From JAXLWB01 sp046328715 (lineage in GTDB: Bacteria > Chloroflexota > Anaerolineae > Caldilineales > Caldilineaceae): 64,000 nt of DNA. The translations under genes and the position numbers were made by a program. The DNA is taken from positions 1 through 64,000 of the forward strand of contig JAXLWB010000007.1 of assembly GCA_046328715.1 (NCBI GenBank), read 5' to 3'. This document shows, piece by piece, positions 44,188-53,460 of the stretch. The notes under the pieces were generated by a model. It made no database searches, was not told where the DNA came from, and saw only the letters and a list, made by a program, of their open reading frames with translations. The first letter of the stretch is position 1, and each line of letters starts with the position of its first letter.

Positions 44188-45376
44188 TCAAGATCAATGT
44201 CCGCTGCGGCTCGTGAAGATACTGCGCACCCGTTGACGTTACAATGACGTCCTCTTCCAGCCCTAGATGACCGTAGCCTGACACGAAGATGGCTGGCTCA
44301 ATCGTGTAAATTTGACCTGCCTCGATCGGCATATTGGGCAGGGTGCCATATTTTTCCCAGAGCGGACCGAGCAGTGCGCCGCCATCATGGCAGGCACGCC
44401 CCAACTGGTGGCCGAGCGCCCAGCGATACTCCGGATAGCCCGCATCTACAATCACCTTACGTGCCACTGCATCGACCTCTTTGCCCAGCACACCCGGTTT
44501 GAGAATCTTCATCGCTTCGTCAATCGACTTCAACAACGTGTCAAAGGCACGTTGGAGTTCGGGTGGTGCTTGCGTTTCGCCTGGTCTTAAGAAATAAACC
44601 ACGCGCTGAATGTCGGCACAATATTCGTCCTGACGCACCCCAAAGTCAAAGTGGAGCAGATGTCCGGGCTCAATCACGATATCGGTCGGCCCGGCGTGAC
44701 CAATCGGCGAGTTGGGGCCACTGTTCACCGCCGGGCAACTGGCTGGCTCCCAGGAAGTCTCCAAACCGAGTTCGGCGACCAGATCGTGCATATACTGCCC
44801 AACTTGCCGCTCGGTCTTGCCCACCGCCGCAAAGTCAATCGCCTTCTCGTAGATGTTGAGCGTGGTTTGAATCGCCTTCTCCACCCGATCGATCTCGCTC
44901 TCGGTTTTGCGTCCACGCAGTGCGCTGAGAATGCCTTCGGCAGAGCCCAGACGATTGGCAAAGGGGGTATCACGCAGATAACCTTTAAGCAGATTGTACA
45001 TGCCCAGCGTTAAGCCGTCGGCGTGCGAGTCGGTTTCGGAATAGTTGAGCGCGATTTGCTGAGGGTTAAGGCGGTTGAGTACTTCGAGCAAGGGCTGGCT
45101 GAATGCAGTGTCATACAGAATCACCTCATCGAAAGCACCGATGCGCTCAACCGTTTCGCCATCGTAGCGCCCGACAATGGCGATCTTTTTGCCGCTGCGC
45201 GTAAAGATGAATGCGCTCTGCCAGGTAACATCGTGACCGTAGATGAAGTCCAGGGCCGGGTCGCGCACAGCGGAAGTTTCACGCACAAAGGTCATCCAAA
45301 GGTCGATCTTCTGTTCCTGTAAGATTCCAATCGTCTGCTCAATTTTTTCGTGGACAATGCTGTTTGGTTGGCTCAT
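44183..45376 (-). CDS. M24 family Xaa-Pro aminopeptidase
   Basis: 397 residues from ATG 45376, which has GGAG 6 bases upstream (the TTG at 45388 has none). The creatinase-like N-terminal domain (residues 1-150) is followed by the pita-bread metallopeptidase. The five dinuclear metal ligands are visible: Asp in LHFDFGV, Asp in YCADIQRVV, His in WALGHQLGRACHD, Glu in TIEPAIFVSG and Glu in GLEEDVIVT. It cleaves N-terminal residues before proline. Cytosolic, single-gene unit, convergent with the HAS-like gene. Confidence 0.9.
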   Translation of the reverse strand: MSQPNSIVHEKIEQTIGILQEQKIDLWMTFVRETSAVRDPALDFIYGHDVTWQSAFIFTRSGKKIAIVGRYDGETVERIGAFDEVILYDTAFSQPLLEVLNRLNPQQIALNYSETDSHADGLTLGMYNLLKGYLRDTPFANRLGSAEGILSALRGRKTESEIDRVEKAIQTTLNIYEKAIDFAAVGKTERQVGQYMHDLVAELGLETSWEPASCPAVNSGPNSPIGHAGPTDIVIEPGHLLHFDFGVRQDEYCADIQRVVYFLRPGETQAPPELQRAFDTLLKSIDEAMKILKPGVLGKEVDAVARKVIVDAGYPEYRWALGHQLGRACHDGGALLGPLWEKYGTLPNMPIEAGQIYTIEPAIFVSGYGHLGLEEDVIVTSTGAQYLHEPQRTLILK

Positions 45377-45679
45377 GTTTTTCTCCAATGATATAATTAT
45401 TTACTCCTCAACAGGCTTGCTTAATAATGTAAGGACTTTGCTTGCAATGTATTAACAATTGCATTTTTCTTGCTTGGGTGCTTAATTTCTGATTAACTCT
45501 CTAAGTAAAGTTGACATAGTTTGTTGCAAGATTAGAATTCAGACTGTACACTTGGTAGGTAGAACCATTTATGATGTGAAATGTACTTGGGGCGTATGCG
45601 CAAATCCCATTCTCTTGTTAATCAGTGCGACCAGGTCACCTCTGGCCAGATTCAACGCAAAGATCAACTTTGGCGAAAG

Positions 45680-48466
45680 ATGTTCAGCATGCAGAGCTGG
45701 ACCTTTTTGTTGATCGGGCTCGTGCTTTTTTCATCCTGTCAAACGCCGCAACCAGTTCAAGCACCCATCAAGTTATCTGAGGTGACTCGCCCCTCCGGTT
45801 ATCTGGTCGATGCCGTCGAGAAATATTTGGAAGAGTACCAACCAGGGCCACTGCCTCGCCTCTTTCAGACGACTCACGTCTATGATCGACATGGCGTGCT
45901 GCTGGCCGAGCTTTGGAACGAAGGCAAACGCACCTGGGTCAGTATCGATGACATGGCACCAGCATTGATCACGGCCACGGTCTCTACCGAAGATGCAACC
46001 TTCTTTACCAACTGGGGCTATGATCCATTTCGTATTGCTGCTGCGGTCTTCCAGAACTATAGCTCTGGTGAAATTGTCTCCGGCGCCAGCACCATCACGA
46101 TGCAGTTGGCGCGCAATCTCTTCTTGGGGCCGGAAAAGCGTTATGACCAGTCGTTCGACCGCAAGTTGCTCGAATTGGGCCTAGCACAAGAATTGACCGA
46201 TCTCTACAGCAAGCGCGAGTTGTTGGAAATGTATCTCAACCTCAACAACTATGGCAACTTGATGTATGGGCCAGAGGCGGCTTCGCAGCTCTACTTTGGC
46301 AAAGCGGCTAAGGAGCTGACCTTTGCCGAAGCGACTTTGCTTGCCGGCATCCCGCAACAGCCATTTGAGTTCGACCCTTATCATAACTTTCAGGCGGTTA
46401 AAAAGCGTCAGCGCACAGTGCTTGATCTGATGGTGGCCCATTTGGATATCACTTCGGCACAGGCAGATGAAGTTTACAACGAGCCGATCACATTGACCTT
46501 GCCGATGACACAAACCTCGGTGCTTGCCCCACAGTTTGTCCAATATGCCGAACTGATGCTAGACAAGCGCTTTGGCGAGTCGGGCTACACACGCCGTTCA
46601 GGTTACCACATTTTCACCACTCTTGACCTCGACATGCAGGCGATGGCGCAGAAGATCGTCAACGAGAAAATTCGCCAATTTCGCCTACGTTACAACCTGA
46701 GCAATGCTTCCCTGGTCGCAATGCGTCCCTATTCGGGCGAAGTATTGACTATGGTCGGCAGTGCTGACTTTTACGATGAGAGTATCGACGGCCAAGTCAA
46801 TGTAGCATTGCGGCGGCGCCAGCCCGGCAGCACACTCAAACCGATCCTCTACGCTATGGCGATGAGCGACAATCTGCTCACCCCCGCGACTGTGATGTGG
46901 GATACGCCTGTGGCTTACGACCAGGGCAATGGCCTCTTCTATCGCCCGCAAAACTACGATAGTCAGTTTCATGGGCTGGTGACCGCACGCACTGCCCTAG
47001 CTAACAGTTTTAACATCCCGGCGGTCAAGCTGTTGGATGGTCTTGGCATCCAACGAGCACTCAAAGGGTTGGACCGCTTTGGCATTCACAGCCTGCAAAA
47101 TGACCCCTACTTCGGCTTAGGTTTGGCTTTGGGAGCAAATGAGATCACGTTGATGGAACTCACCAACGCCTATAACGTTATTGCCAGCGGTGGTGACTAC
47201 GTTGTTCCCGAGGTGGCATTGAACGCCTATGATAGTCAGCAACGTGCAGTAACGCTCCCGCCGCGCCCTGACCCCGTCCGTGTGATCACACGCGCCGCCG
47301 CCTTTCAGATCACCGATATTTTAAGTGACAATGATGCCCGTAGACCGATGTTTGGTGCCAACAGCGCCCTCAAATTGAGCCGTCCAGCAGCAGCGAAGAC
47401 GGGAACGACCTCTGATTTCCGTGACAATTGGACGATGGGCTTCACCCGTTTCCTAGTGACGGGGGTTTGGACTGGCAACAGCAACGGCCAACCAATGCGT
47501 GACAGCACCGGCGTCACTGGCGCTGCGCCGATCTGGAACGCCTTCAACGAGGCCGTGCTTGCCGACAAGCGCATGTTGGAACTGATTGGCGTTCCTCCCA
47601 AAGATAAAACTGTCTGGAACTTTGTACCACCTTCGGATGTGCAGCAGGTCAAAGCTTGCCCGCCGAATTTATATTGTCGGGCCAGCGGCGAATGGTTTTC
47701 AAAGAGTTGGCTGGAAGCAACGGGGGATCGTGGACCTTTAGCCGACAGCTTTAGCAAAGTGCCCAGTGTCTCCATTTACAATGGCCGCGCCGACGACCAC
47801 TGGACTCCTGTCTACTGCGAAAGTCCAGAAGGCAAGGTACGCGAAATGCTCAACTTGACTGGTCAATTGGGCTTGCCGGATAGTCAACTAACCCCAATTG
47901 AGGAAAACGAGGACGTAGCTCCTTCCACTTCAGCCACGGTGACGATCCAATCCTCTGCTGGTTCGGCACGTCTCAAGGCGGAAGACCCGCAGGCAAGTGG
48001 CCATGCGGTGACCATCCATTTCTTTCCGGAACATGAAATTGAGCGCTTCAACGCCTTAGCCTGGGGTGTCTATCGTGGACTGGCCATCAACCTAGGTGAT
48101 TGTACTAGATTAAGCTACTACACCGTGCAGCCAGGCGACAGTTGGGGAGCCATCGCCAACCAATATGGCCTTCCCTACGGCACGCTACAAGCTGCCAATC
48201 AAGGGTTTGTCCGCGATGGGGCTGTGTTGTTGCCCGGTGATACGTTGTTGGTTCCCACCGGCAGCACCTTCACGATTGGCGTCAATGGACGAAGTTACCA
48301 GGTACATTCGGGCGACACCTGGGCCTCGATCGCCAATAGTTTTGGCATTCCACTCAAGATTCTGCTCGCCGTGAACCCGGAGATCAATCGCCCCTATCTC
48401 ATTCTTCGACCCGGTGATAATGTTTGGATCCCAGACAAGGATGAAGTGGATCGAGCGATGGGTTAG
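45680..48466 (+). CDS. Class A penicillin-binding protein, lipoprotein type with two LysM domains
   Basis: About 928 residues from ATG 45680; other in-frame ATGs are at 45581 and 45596. The N-terminus has a lipobox, VLFSSC, rather than a plain membrane anchor. The transglycosylase GT51 domain follows (STEDATFFTNWGYDPFRIAA with the catalytic Glu; GASTITMQLARN; KELTFAEATLLAG). The transpeptidase domain has SxxK in QPGSTLKPILY near 384, SxN in ANSFNIPA and KTGTTSDF near 572. Two LysM domains at the C-terminus (YYTVQPGDSWGAIANQYG; YQVHSGDTWASIANSFG) bind glycan. It synthesises and crosslinks peptidoglycan on the outer face of the membrane. The gene is followed by a strong terminator. Confidence 0.9.
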   Translation: MFSMQSWTFLLIGLVLFSSCQTPQPVQAPIKLSEVTRPSGYLVDAVEKYLEEYQPGPLPRLFQTTHVYDRHGVLLAELWNEGKRTWVSIDDMAPALITATVSTEDATFFTNWGYDPFRIAAAVFQNYSSGEIVSGASTITMQLARNLFLGPEKRYDQSFDRKLLELGLAQELTDLYSKRELLEMYLNLNNYGNLMYGPEAASQLYFGKAAKELTFAEATLLAGIPQQPFEFDPYHNFQAVKKRQRTVLDLMVAHLDITSAQADEVYNEPITLTLPMTQTSVLAPQFVQYAELMLDKRFGESGYTRRSGYHIFTTLDLDMQAMAQKIVNEKIRQFRLRYNLSNASLVAMRPYSGEVLTMVGSADFYDESIDGQVNVALRRRQPGSTLKPILYAMAMSDNLLTPATVMWDTPVAYDQGNGLFYRPQNYDSQFHGLVTARTALANSFNIPAVKLLDGLGIQRALKGLDRFGIHSLQNDPYFGLGLALGANEITLMELTNAYNVIASGGDYVVPEVALNAYDSQQRAVTLPPRPDPVRVITRAAAFQITDILSDNDARRPMFGANSALKLSRPAAAKTGTTSDFRDNWTMGFTRFLVTGVWTGNSNGQPMRDSTGVTGAAPIWNAFNEAVLADKRMLELIGVPPKDKTVWNFVPPSDVQQVKACPPNLYCRASGEWFSKSWLEATGDRGPLADSFSKVPSVSIYNGRADDHWTPVYCESPEGKVREMLNLTGQLGLPDSQLTPIEENEDVAPSTSATVTIQSSAGSARLKAEDPQASGHAVTIHFFPEHEIERFNALAWGVYRGLAINLGDCTRLSYYTVQPGDSWGAIANQYGLPYGTLQAANQGFVRDGAVLLPGDTLLVPTGSTFTIGVNGRSYQVHSGDTWASIANSFGIPLKILLAVNPEINRPYLILRPGDNVWIPDKDEVDRAMG

Positions 48467-48492
48467 AGGGAATTGCAGATTGCGGATTGATA

Positions 48493-48538
48493 AAAAACAG
48501 AGATGCTTGGCTGAGTAAACCAGGCATCTCTGTTTTTA
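48493..48538. terminator. Bidirectional intrinsic terminator
   Basis: Stem ACAGAGATGCTTGG (48497-48510) pairs with CCAGGCATCTCTGT (48520-48533), loop ctgagtaaa, flanked by A6 on the left and TTTTT on the right, so it works in both directions between the PBP and fucosidase genes. The arm is free of the tandem-word pattern of the other hairpins. Confidence 0.88.
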
Positions 48539-48560
48539 TTTGGTCTTGTGATTGCAATAA

Positions 48561-49784
48561 TTACGCTGGGGTCAGCTTTACGACGGTGGCGAATGGATCG
48601 CGTTGCTCGGCTGGAATGGTGAGGACAAGAGCGCCCTCAGTGGCTTCTGTCTGAACGGGCGAGCCATCGCTGAGCAGGGTGGCCCTGTAATTGCCGCTCA
48701 CACCAGGTAGTTTGACACAATCGCTCACGTAGTTTAGTGAATGAATATAATGAACATCGCCCTTGCTTGTGCTGACGGTATCGGCGCTGGCGGCGATTTT
48801 GCCTGCGCGTGTGCCATAGATCGATTCGCCATTGCGGGCCAGCCATGTACCCACTTGGCGCAGTCGTTGAGCGTGGACAGGCAGAATCTCACCTAAGGCA
48901 GTGGGACCGACATTGAGCAGATAATTTGCCCCAGCACTGGCAGAACGTACCAGATAATGAATCAGTTGGCGCGTGGATTTGTGATTGTTGTCGCCGTTGT
49001 GGACGCCCCAATGGTCGTTGATCGTCATGCAGACCTCGCCCGGCAGATCATAGACATTGGTGGTGTTAAATCCCGCCGTGTTCGTGCCCGGCAGATCCTG
49101 CTCAAAGCCTTGGATATCTTCGCCAGGGATCGGCTCTTCGTGGCGATTGTTGTGGACGACGGCGTTGGGCTGCAAGGTGTGGATCATGCTGTAGAGTTCC
49201 TCATATTCAAAGGAACCACCCGGCAGAAAGTATTGATCCTTTTCACTGAAGGGATGATGCGGCCAATCACCGTCGAACCAGATACAGGCAATTTCGCCAA
49301 AGTTGGTACAAAGCTCACGCACCTGGCCATGCAAGAAGTGCAGGTAATCGTTCCAGGTTAACCCACTTTCCTTGCGGAAGCGGTAGGCTGGATGATGCCA
49401 ATCGAGCAGCGACGAATAGATACCCAGTTTGACGTCACCCCGCTTGGCACAGGCCGCCGCCAATTCGGCCAACGGATCGCGTTTGAAGGGGGTATTGGTG
49501 ATCTTGTAGTCGCTCAGCGCCGTATCATACATGCTGAAACCGTCGTGATGGCGGCTGGTGAAGACCAAATATTTCTGTCCGGCATCGGCGGCAATGCTCA
49601 CCCACTCGTCGGCGTTGAACTTAACCGGGTTGAACTGCGGTACTAATTTTTCATATTCTGCCACGGGAATGCTTTCCCGGTGCATGACCCATTCCTGGCG
49701 GGCAAGGATGGAGTAAAGCCCCCAATGGATAAACATGCCAAAGCGCAGGTCGCTAAAGCGAGCTTGACGTGCTGTTTCTTTCAT
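48561..49784 (-). CDS. Alpha-L-fucosidase (GH29)
   Basis: 407 residues, apparently cytosolic as no signal peptide is visible. Hydrolyses alpha-L-fucosides. The conserved start RFGMFIHWGLYSIL, the His-His motif VFTSRHHDGFSMYD and the catalytic nucleophile Asp in ACIWFDGDWPH (near 170) are present. The C-terminal part is a beta-sandwich with the IPAEQRDPFATVVKL end. It is the last gene of a sugar ABC operon and lies 63 bases after the second permease gene. The intracellular location suggests the transporter imports fucosylated sugars that are then cleaved. Confidence 0.92.
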   Translation of the reverse strand: MKETARQARFSDLRFGMFIHWGLYSILARQEWVMHRESIPVAEYEKLVPQFNPVKFNADEWVSIAADAGQKYLVFTSRHHDGFSMYDTALSDYKITNTPFKRDPLAELAAACAKRGDVKLGIYSSLLDWHHPAYRFRKESGLTWNDYLHFLHGQVRELCTNFGEIACIWFDGDWPHHPFSEKDQYFLPGGSFEYEELYSMIHTLQPNAVVHNNRHEEPIPGEDIQGFEQDLPGTNTAGFNTTNVYDLPGEVCMTINDHWGVHNGDNNHKSTRQLIHYLVRSASAGANYLLNVGPTALGEILPVHAQRLRQVGTWLARNGESIYGTRAGKIAASADTVSTSKGDVHYIHSLNYVSDCVKLPGVSGNYRATLLSDGSPVQTEATEGALVLTIPAEQRDPFATVVKLTPA

Positions 49785-49846
49785 AACGAATGCCTTTTTT
49801 GTTTGATGGATGTATCGATTTGTTTGGATTGAAATTTTCGTCAGCC

Positions 49847-50683
49847 CTACCTGCCGCCCATCCCGCTAAGTGTAATGCCTTTGACAAACCAATTTTGCCC
49901 CAGCACGTAAATGACAAGAATGGGCAGCAATGCAATGACCGAGCCAGCCATGAGCAGATGCCATTCCGTGTGATATTGCCCTTGAAAGGATGCCAATCCG
50001 ATTGGGATCGTGCGCATCGACTCTTCGTTGGTCACTACCAGTGGCCACAGAAAATCGTTCCATGCCCCTTGAAAGTTGAAGATTGCCAGTGTGGCGATCA
50101 CGGGACCGCTCAAGGGCAGGATGATCTGCCACCAAATGCGGAAACTGCTGGCCCCATCCATGCGCGCCGCTTCGTCCATATCAAGCGGGATGCCCTTGAA
50201 ATATTGGCGGAGCAGAAAGGTACTAAAGGCGCTAAAGGCCGTCGGCAGAATCAATGCCTGGTAGGTATCTCGCCAGTGGAGATAACGAGCGACCACAATG
50301 TAGTTGGGCAACATCGTCACCTGAAAGGGGATCATTAAAGTGGCCAGGTAGAGCAAGAAAAGTGTCTCGCGACCCTTGAAACGGAGCCGGGCAAAGGCAA
50401 AGGCGGCCAGCGAGGCGGTCAGGATCTGGAGCGCAACCGTGCTGACCGAAACAATGATGCTGTTTAAGTAGAATCGCCCAAAGGGGATTTGACGGAAAAC
50501 CTCAAAATAATTGTTGATCGTGATCTGGCTGAGCGGAAAAGTGCGCGACATAAACGCCTCTTTCGGCCAGAGTGAGACGATCAACATAAAAATAAAAGGT
50601 CCCAACATTACTACACTGGCCAGAATCAGAAGTAGATGTAGCCAAACATAGTTTTGATGAGAGCGAGCGTTAACTGCTTGCAT
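49847..50683 (-). CDS. Carbohydrate ABC transporter permease, MalG type
   Basis: 278 residues with six predicted membrane helices. Inner-membrane component of a CUT1 sugar importer. The EAA loop, contacting the ATPase, reads EAARMDGASSFRIWWQIILP near residue 175. Length and topology are normal for MalG/GanQ. It is separated from the first permease (52455-53333) by the DUF433/DUF5615 module and IS, although both belong to the same transporter. The ATPase subunit is not in the window, as is usual for CUT1 systems that share a common MsmK-like ATPase. The ATG at 50683 has no clear Shine-Dalgarno. Confidence 0.88.
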   Translation of the reverse strand: MQAVNARSHQNYVWLHLLLILASVVMLGPFIFMLIVSLWPKEAFMSRTFPLSQITINNYFEVFRQIPFGRFYLNSIIVSVSTVALQILTASLAAFAFARLRFKGRETLFLLYLATLMIPFQVTMLPNYIVVARYLHWRDTYQALILPTAFSAFSTFLLRQYFKGIPLDMDEAARMDGASSFRIWWQIILPLSGPVIATLAIFNFQGAWNDFLWPLVVTNEESMRTIPIGLASFQGQYHTEWHLLMAGSVIALLPILVIYVLGQNWFVKGITLSGMGGR

Positions 50684-51166
50684 AAATGATTAAAGATTGA
50701 AGATCAGAGACTAGAGAGCAATACAAAGGCGTCGAGATTATAACCACTAGGCTACAACATCGGTATCTAATCCAAGTTGTAGACCCTGCAAAAAGGGATA
50801 TCAGCGTTGAGTTTGACGATCTTGTGAATTGGAACACTCATAACGTTATCCATTCCATTCTGTTGATCCAATCTTCCGCTTCGCTTGCTTCCCAGTAAAT
50901 TGCCAGCGCTTCAGCTACCATCATAAATCGATCATGTTTGCTGATCGTGAAGATACCCCAGTGGTAATGCCCTTCCGCAAAATGATCGATGATATGGCGT
51001 GGCATGCTTTTCCGATTGTCTGTGACCAGCACTCGCTGCGATTGCTCCAGATGACGCAGGATAAACGGATCGGATGAAGAATAGGGTGGCGCACCTTCAT
51101 CGCCAACTTTCAAGGCATCAATCTTTGGATAATGGTATTTCAGTGTTTCGAGAAAGCGCGGGCTTA

Positions 51167-52028
51167 GAGCCTGTTATGAACTTTATGAGATAAGATGAAC
51201 GGCTTGTTTAAGCATAAGGATAGCAAAGGCTAAGAAATGGAAGCCAGCCAGTGTTTCTGGTAAACGTTCATAATCACGAGCAAGTCTGCGGAAGCGAGCC
51301 GTCCAGGCAAAACTGCGTTCGACAACCCAACGTTTTGGCAAGAGAACGAAACCTTTCTTGGCTTCTGGCAGTTTGACGACGATGAGTTCGATACCATGTT
51401 GATTGGCAGCCTGAGCGGCATCGTCACCGGTGTAGCCTTGGTCAACATAGGCAACTTCAACACTATCCCCGGTGACATCTTGTACTTGTTGTGCCAGTTC
51501 ATCCACTTGCGCCCGCTCTTGTTCATTGGCTGGAGTTACATGCAAAGCCAGCAAGTGTCCAAGTGTATCAACTGCCAGATGGACTTTGCTGCCTTTCTTG
51601 TGTTTGTGGCCATCGTAGCCTGCTCGTTCGCCACTTTCCGGTGTCGATTGCAGGGTACGACCATCGAAAATCGCAGCAGACGGTTGCTCATTTCGGCCAG
51701 CGGCCAAACGCAATAGGACTCGTAAATCATGCACCATCGTCTCGAATACTTCGGCTGCTATCCAGCGCTGTGTTTGTTGATAGACCGTGTACCAAGGCGG
51801 CAGGTCATTGGGCATCATTCGCCAGCCGGCTCCGGCTCGCACCAGCCAGCGTAAGCCATTGAAGACTTCTCGTAACTCATGTTCCCGTTGCGGTGCGTCT
51901 TCTCGCATCAAGGTCAAATACGGCGCTGCGAACGCCCACTCTTCATCGGTTACATCACTTGGGTATGCTTTTCGGTTCATCCTTTTAGCATACTCATTCT
52001 GTCAAATCCAAAAGTTCATAACACGCTC
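51167..52028 (-). mobile_element. IS5-family insertion sequence, 862 bp, with TA target duplication
   Basis: Terminal inverted repeats GAGCCTGTTATGAACTT (left end) and GAGCGTGTTATGAACTT (right end, complement) agree at 16 of 17 positions. TA dinucleotides flank both ends (51165-51166 and 52029-52030). One transposase gene fills it. The length and TA duplication fit the IS427/IS1031-like part of the IS5 family. Both ends and the transposase appear intact. Confidence 0.92.
51183..51980 (-). CDS. IS5-family DDE transposase
   Basis: 265 residues in one frame. The N-terminal DUF4096-like domain has YPSDVTDEEWAFAAPYL and WRMMPNDLPPW. The catalytic triad: Asp in AIFDGRTLQ, Asp in AYVDQGYTGDD and Glu in WVVERSFAWTARFRR. 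No frameshift as is found in two-frame IS5 relatives. It catalyses cut-and-paste or copy of the surrounding IS. The element is probably active or was until recently. Confidence 0.93.
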   Translation of the reverse strand: MNRKAYPSDVTDEEWAFAAPYLTLMREDAPQREHELREVFNGLRWLVRAGAGWRMMPNDLPPWYTVYQQTQRWIAAEVFETMVHDLRVLLRLAAGRNEQPSAAIFDGRTLQSTPESGERAGYDGHKHKKGSKVHLAVDTLGHLLALHVTPANEQERAQVDELAQQVQDVTGDSVEVAYVDQGYTGDDAAQAANQHGIELIVVKLPEAKKGFVLLPKRWVVERSFAWTARFRRLARDYERLPETLAGFHFLAFAILMLKQAVHLIS

Positions 52029-52038
52029 TAGATTTTCA

Positions 52039-52437
52039 TCAAATAAGTACCGGATTTTCATCGCCTTGTTCTTCTTGCGTTAGGGGATATGGTTGGCGTC
52101 GCTCACGGATGAGCGCTTCAACCTTACGTGAGATTGGCGTTCTGTTTTTCTTCCACTCTTCGTAGGCGAGTGAAGTTTCTTTCTTCAGATTCGCTATATA
52201 GTCATCAACTTCCTGTTGATACCAAAGATAATGGGCGATCACTGCATAGATAATTCGAATGTCTACGCCAGGAAATGTCTGCGCAATTTGATTTGGTGAT
52301 TCCCCGAGTTGAAATTGCTCAATGATGTGTTCTGGACCAATTCGGTGCCCCTTGATGCGAATTTCATCCGGTGCATCCATCGTCAGGAATTCCCTAATAT
52401 CGATTGACTTGAAAGGAAACTTCCCAGAGTTGTTCAT
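52039..52437 (-). CDS. DUF433 antitoxin-like protein, module 2
   Basis: 132 residues. DUF433 core MDAPDEIRIKGHRIGPEHII and QLGESPNQIAQTFPGVDIRI. Its 3' end overlaps the interrupted toxin start. It is a paralogue of the gene at 40050 and sits between the two permease genes of a sugar operon. If the toxin is dead, this antitoxin may be orphaned but could still act on the toxin of module 1. It is preceded closely by the permease gene stop (52455). Confidence 0.8.
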   Translation of the reverse strand: MNNSGKFPFKSIDIREFLTMDAPDEIRIKGHRIGPEHIIEQFQLGESPNQIAQTFPGVDIRIIYAVIAHYLWYQQEVDDYIANLKKETSLAYEEWKKNRTPISRKVEALIRERRQPYPLTQEEQGDENPVLI

Positions 52438-52454
52438 CGCGATCTCCTATTCTT

Positions 52455-53333
52455 TCAGTTTACTTCATAATAGACCCAACGTCTCTGCATTCTAGTTTGG
52501 ATCAGCGTAAAGAGAAAGATAAAGAAGAACAAAAACCAGGCAATCGCTGCTGCTTTGCCCATACGGTTGTAGCTGAAGGCATTCTGGTAAATGTAGTAGA
52601 CAACCGTCATTGTCGCTTGGGCGGGTGTGCCACTGCTGCCGCGCGTCATCACGTAAGCCTCAGTGAAGAGTTGAAACGCGCCGATCATCTGCAACACAAA
52701 CAGGAAAAACGTGGTAGGGCTGATCAACGGAACGGTGACATTGCGAAAGCGTTGCCATGCGGTGGCACCATCGACATTGGCGGCGTCGTACAACTCTTGG
52801 GGAACGCCTTGCAGTGCCGCCAGATAGATCACCATCGTAAAGCCCGTGTTCTTCCAGAGCGTCAACAAGACAACCGAAGGCTTTTGCCAGGAAGGATCGC
52901 CCAGAAAATTGGGCGGGGTAAAGCCAAGCTTCCAAAAGATTTCACTGATTGGGCCAAAGTCCCGGTTGAGCAGCAGTTGAAACACAATGGCTGCCGCAAC
53001 AATTGTTGTCACTACTGGCATGAAATAGATTAGCCGATAAAGTACTCGCCCACGGATTGGCTGATTGAGTGCCAGGGCCAACATCAATCCAAAGGCCAAT
53101 TGCAATGGCACAATCGTCACCATGAAAAATGCGGTATTGCGCACTGTCTGCCAGAAGACCGAATCGTTGAGCATCTCCCGATAGTTGGCGATTCCCACCC
53201 AGGAAAAAGCCCCACTCAATTTCAACTCGCCCAAACTGAGCAAAACCGAGGCCAACATGGGTAGGATCACAAAAAGTAAAAAGCCCGCCATACTGGGCAA
53301 CAAAAAGAGATAGGCTTCATTCTGTTGATCCAT
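52455..53333 (-). CDS. Carbohydrate ABC transporter permease, MalF type
   Basis: 292 residues from ATG 53333, where the core MDQQNEAYLFLLPSMAGFLL begins. Longer starts at 53393 and 53420 would add Arg/Thr/Pro residues coded by a gggtggcg repeat and have no Shine-Dalgarno. Six membrane helices; EAA-like loop ELYDAANVDGATAWQRFRNV near residue 205. Inner-membrane subunit of the fucoside CUT1 transporter, following the binding protein gene. A hairpin lies between the two genes. Confidence 0.88.
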   Translation of the reverse strand: MDQQNEAYLFLLPSMAGFLLFVILPMLASVLLSLGELKLSGAFSWVGIANYREMLNDSVFWQTVRNTAFFMVTIVPLQLAFGLMLALALNQPIRGRVLYRLIYFMPVVTTIVAAAIVFQLLLNRDFGPISEIFWKLGFTPPNFLGDPSWQKPSVVLLTLWKNTGFTMVIYLAALQGVPQELYDAANVDGATAWQRFRNVTVPLISPTTFFLFVLQMIGAFQLFTEAYVMTRGSSGTPAQATMTVVYYIYQNAFSYNRMGKAAAIAWFLFFFIFLFTLIQTRMQRRWVYYEVN

Positions 53334-53336
53334 GCG

Positions 53337-53385
53337 CCAGCGGCGGGTGGGGCGAGTGGCGGGTTGTGGGTGGCGGGTGGCGATA
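53337..53385. repeat. GGGTGGCG-word repeat at the start of the permease gene
   Basis: Tandem gcgggtgg/ggcgagtggcggg words with no clear partner arm in this place. The related cgccactcgccgttag is near 29310. It overlaps possible start codons of the MalF-like gene. Confidence 0.5.
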
Positions 53386-53397
53386 GTGGACATAGAG

Positions 53398-53457
53398 GTG
53401 ACAGGGTGACAAGGTGACAAGGTGATTTTTCATCCTATCACCTTGTCGCCTTGTCAG
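53398..53457. repeat. Hairpin between binding protein and permease, GACAAGGTGA-word class
   Basis: Tandem gtgacaagg words (53398-53426) face ctatcaccttgtcgccttgtcaga (53434-53457). It lies right after the binding-protein stop codon (53461), inside the operon. Confidence 0.7.
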
Positions 53458-53460
53458 AAT

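Larger units (their letters stand above)
50838..52061 (-). pseudogene. DUF5615 PIN-like toxin gene split by an IS5-type element, module 2
   Basis: ATG at 52061 overlaps the 3' end of the DUF433 gene by 23 bases. The codons read MKIRYLFDEN and then enter the IS. On the other side the gene resumes as SPRFLETLKYHYPKIDAL and runs to a stop at 50838 (EASEAEDWINRMEWITL). Removing the IS and one TA copy joins the two halves in frame as DENLSPRFLETLKYHYP, matching the intact paralogue DENMDPRFATVLVRHYP. The insertion is therefore recent and the gene was intact before. As read, the toxin is inactive. Confidence 0.9.
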
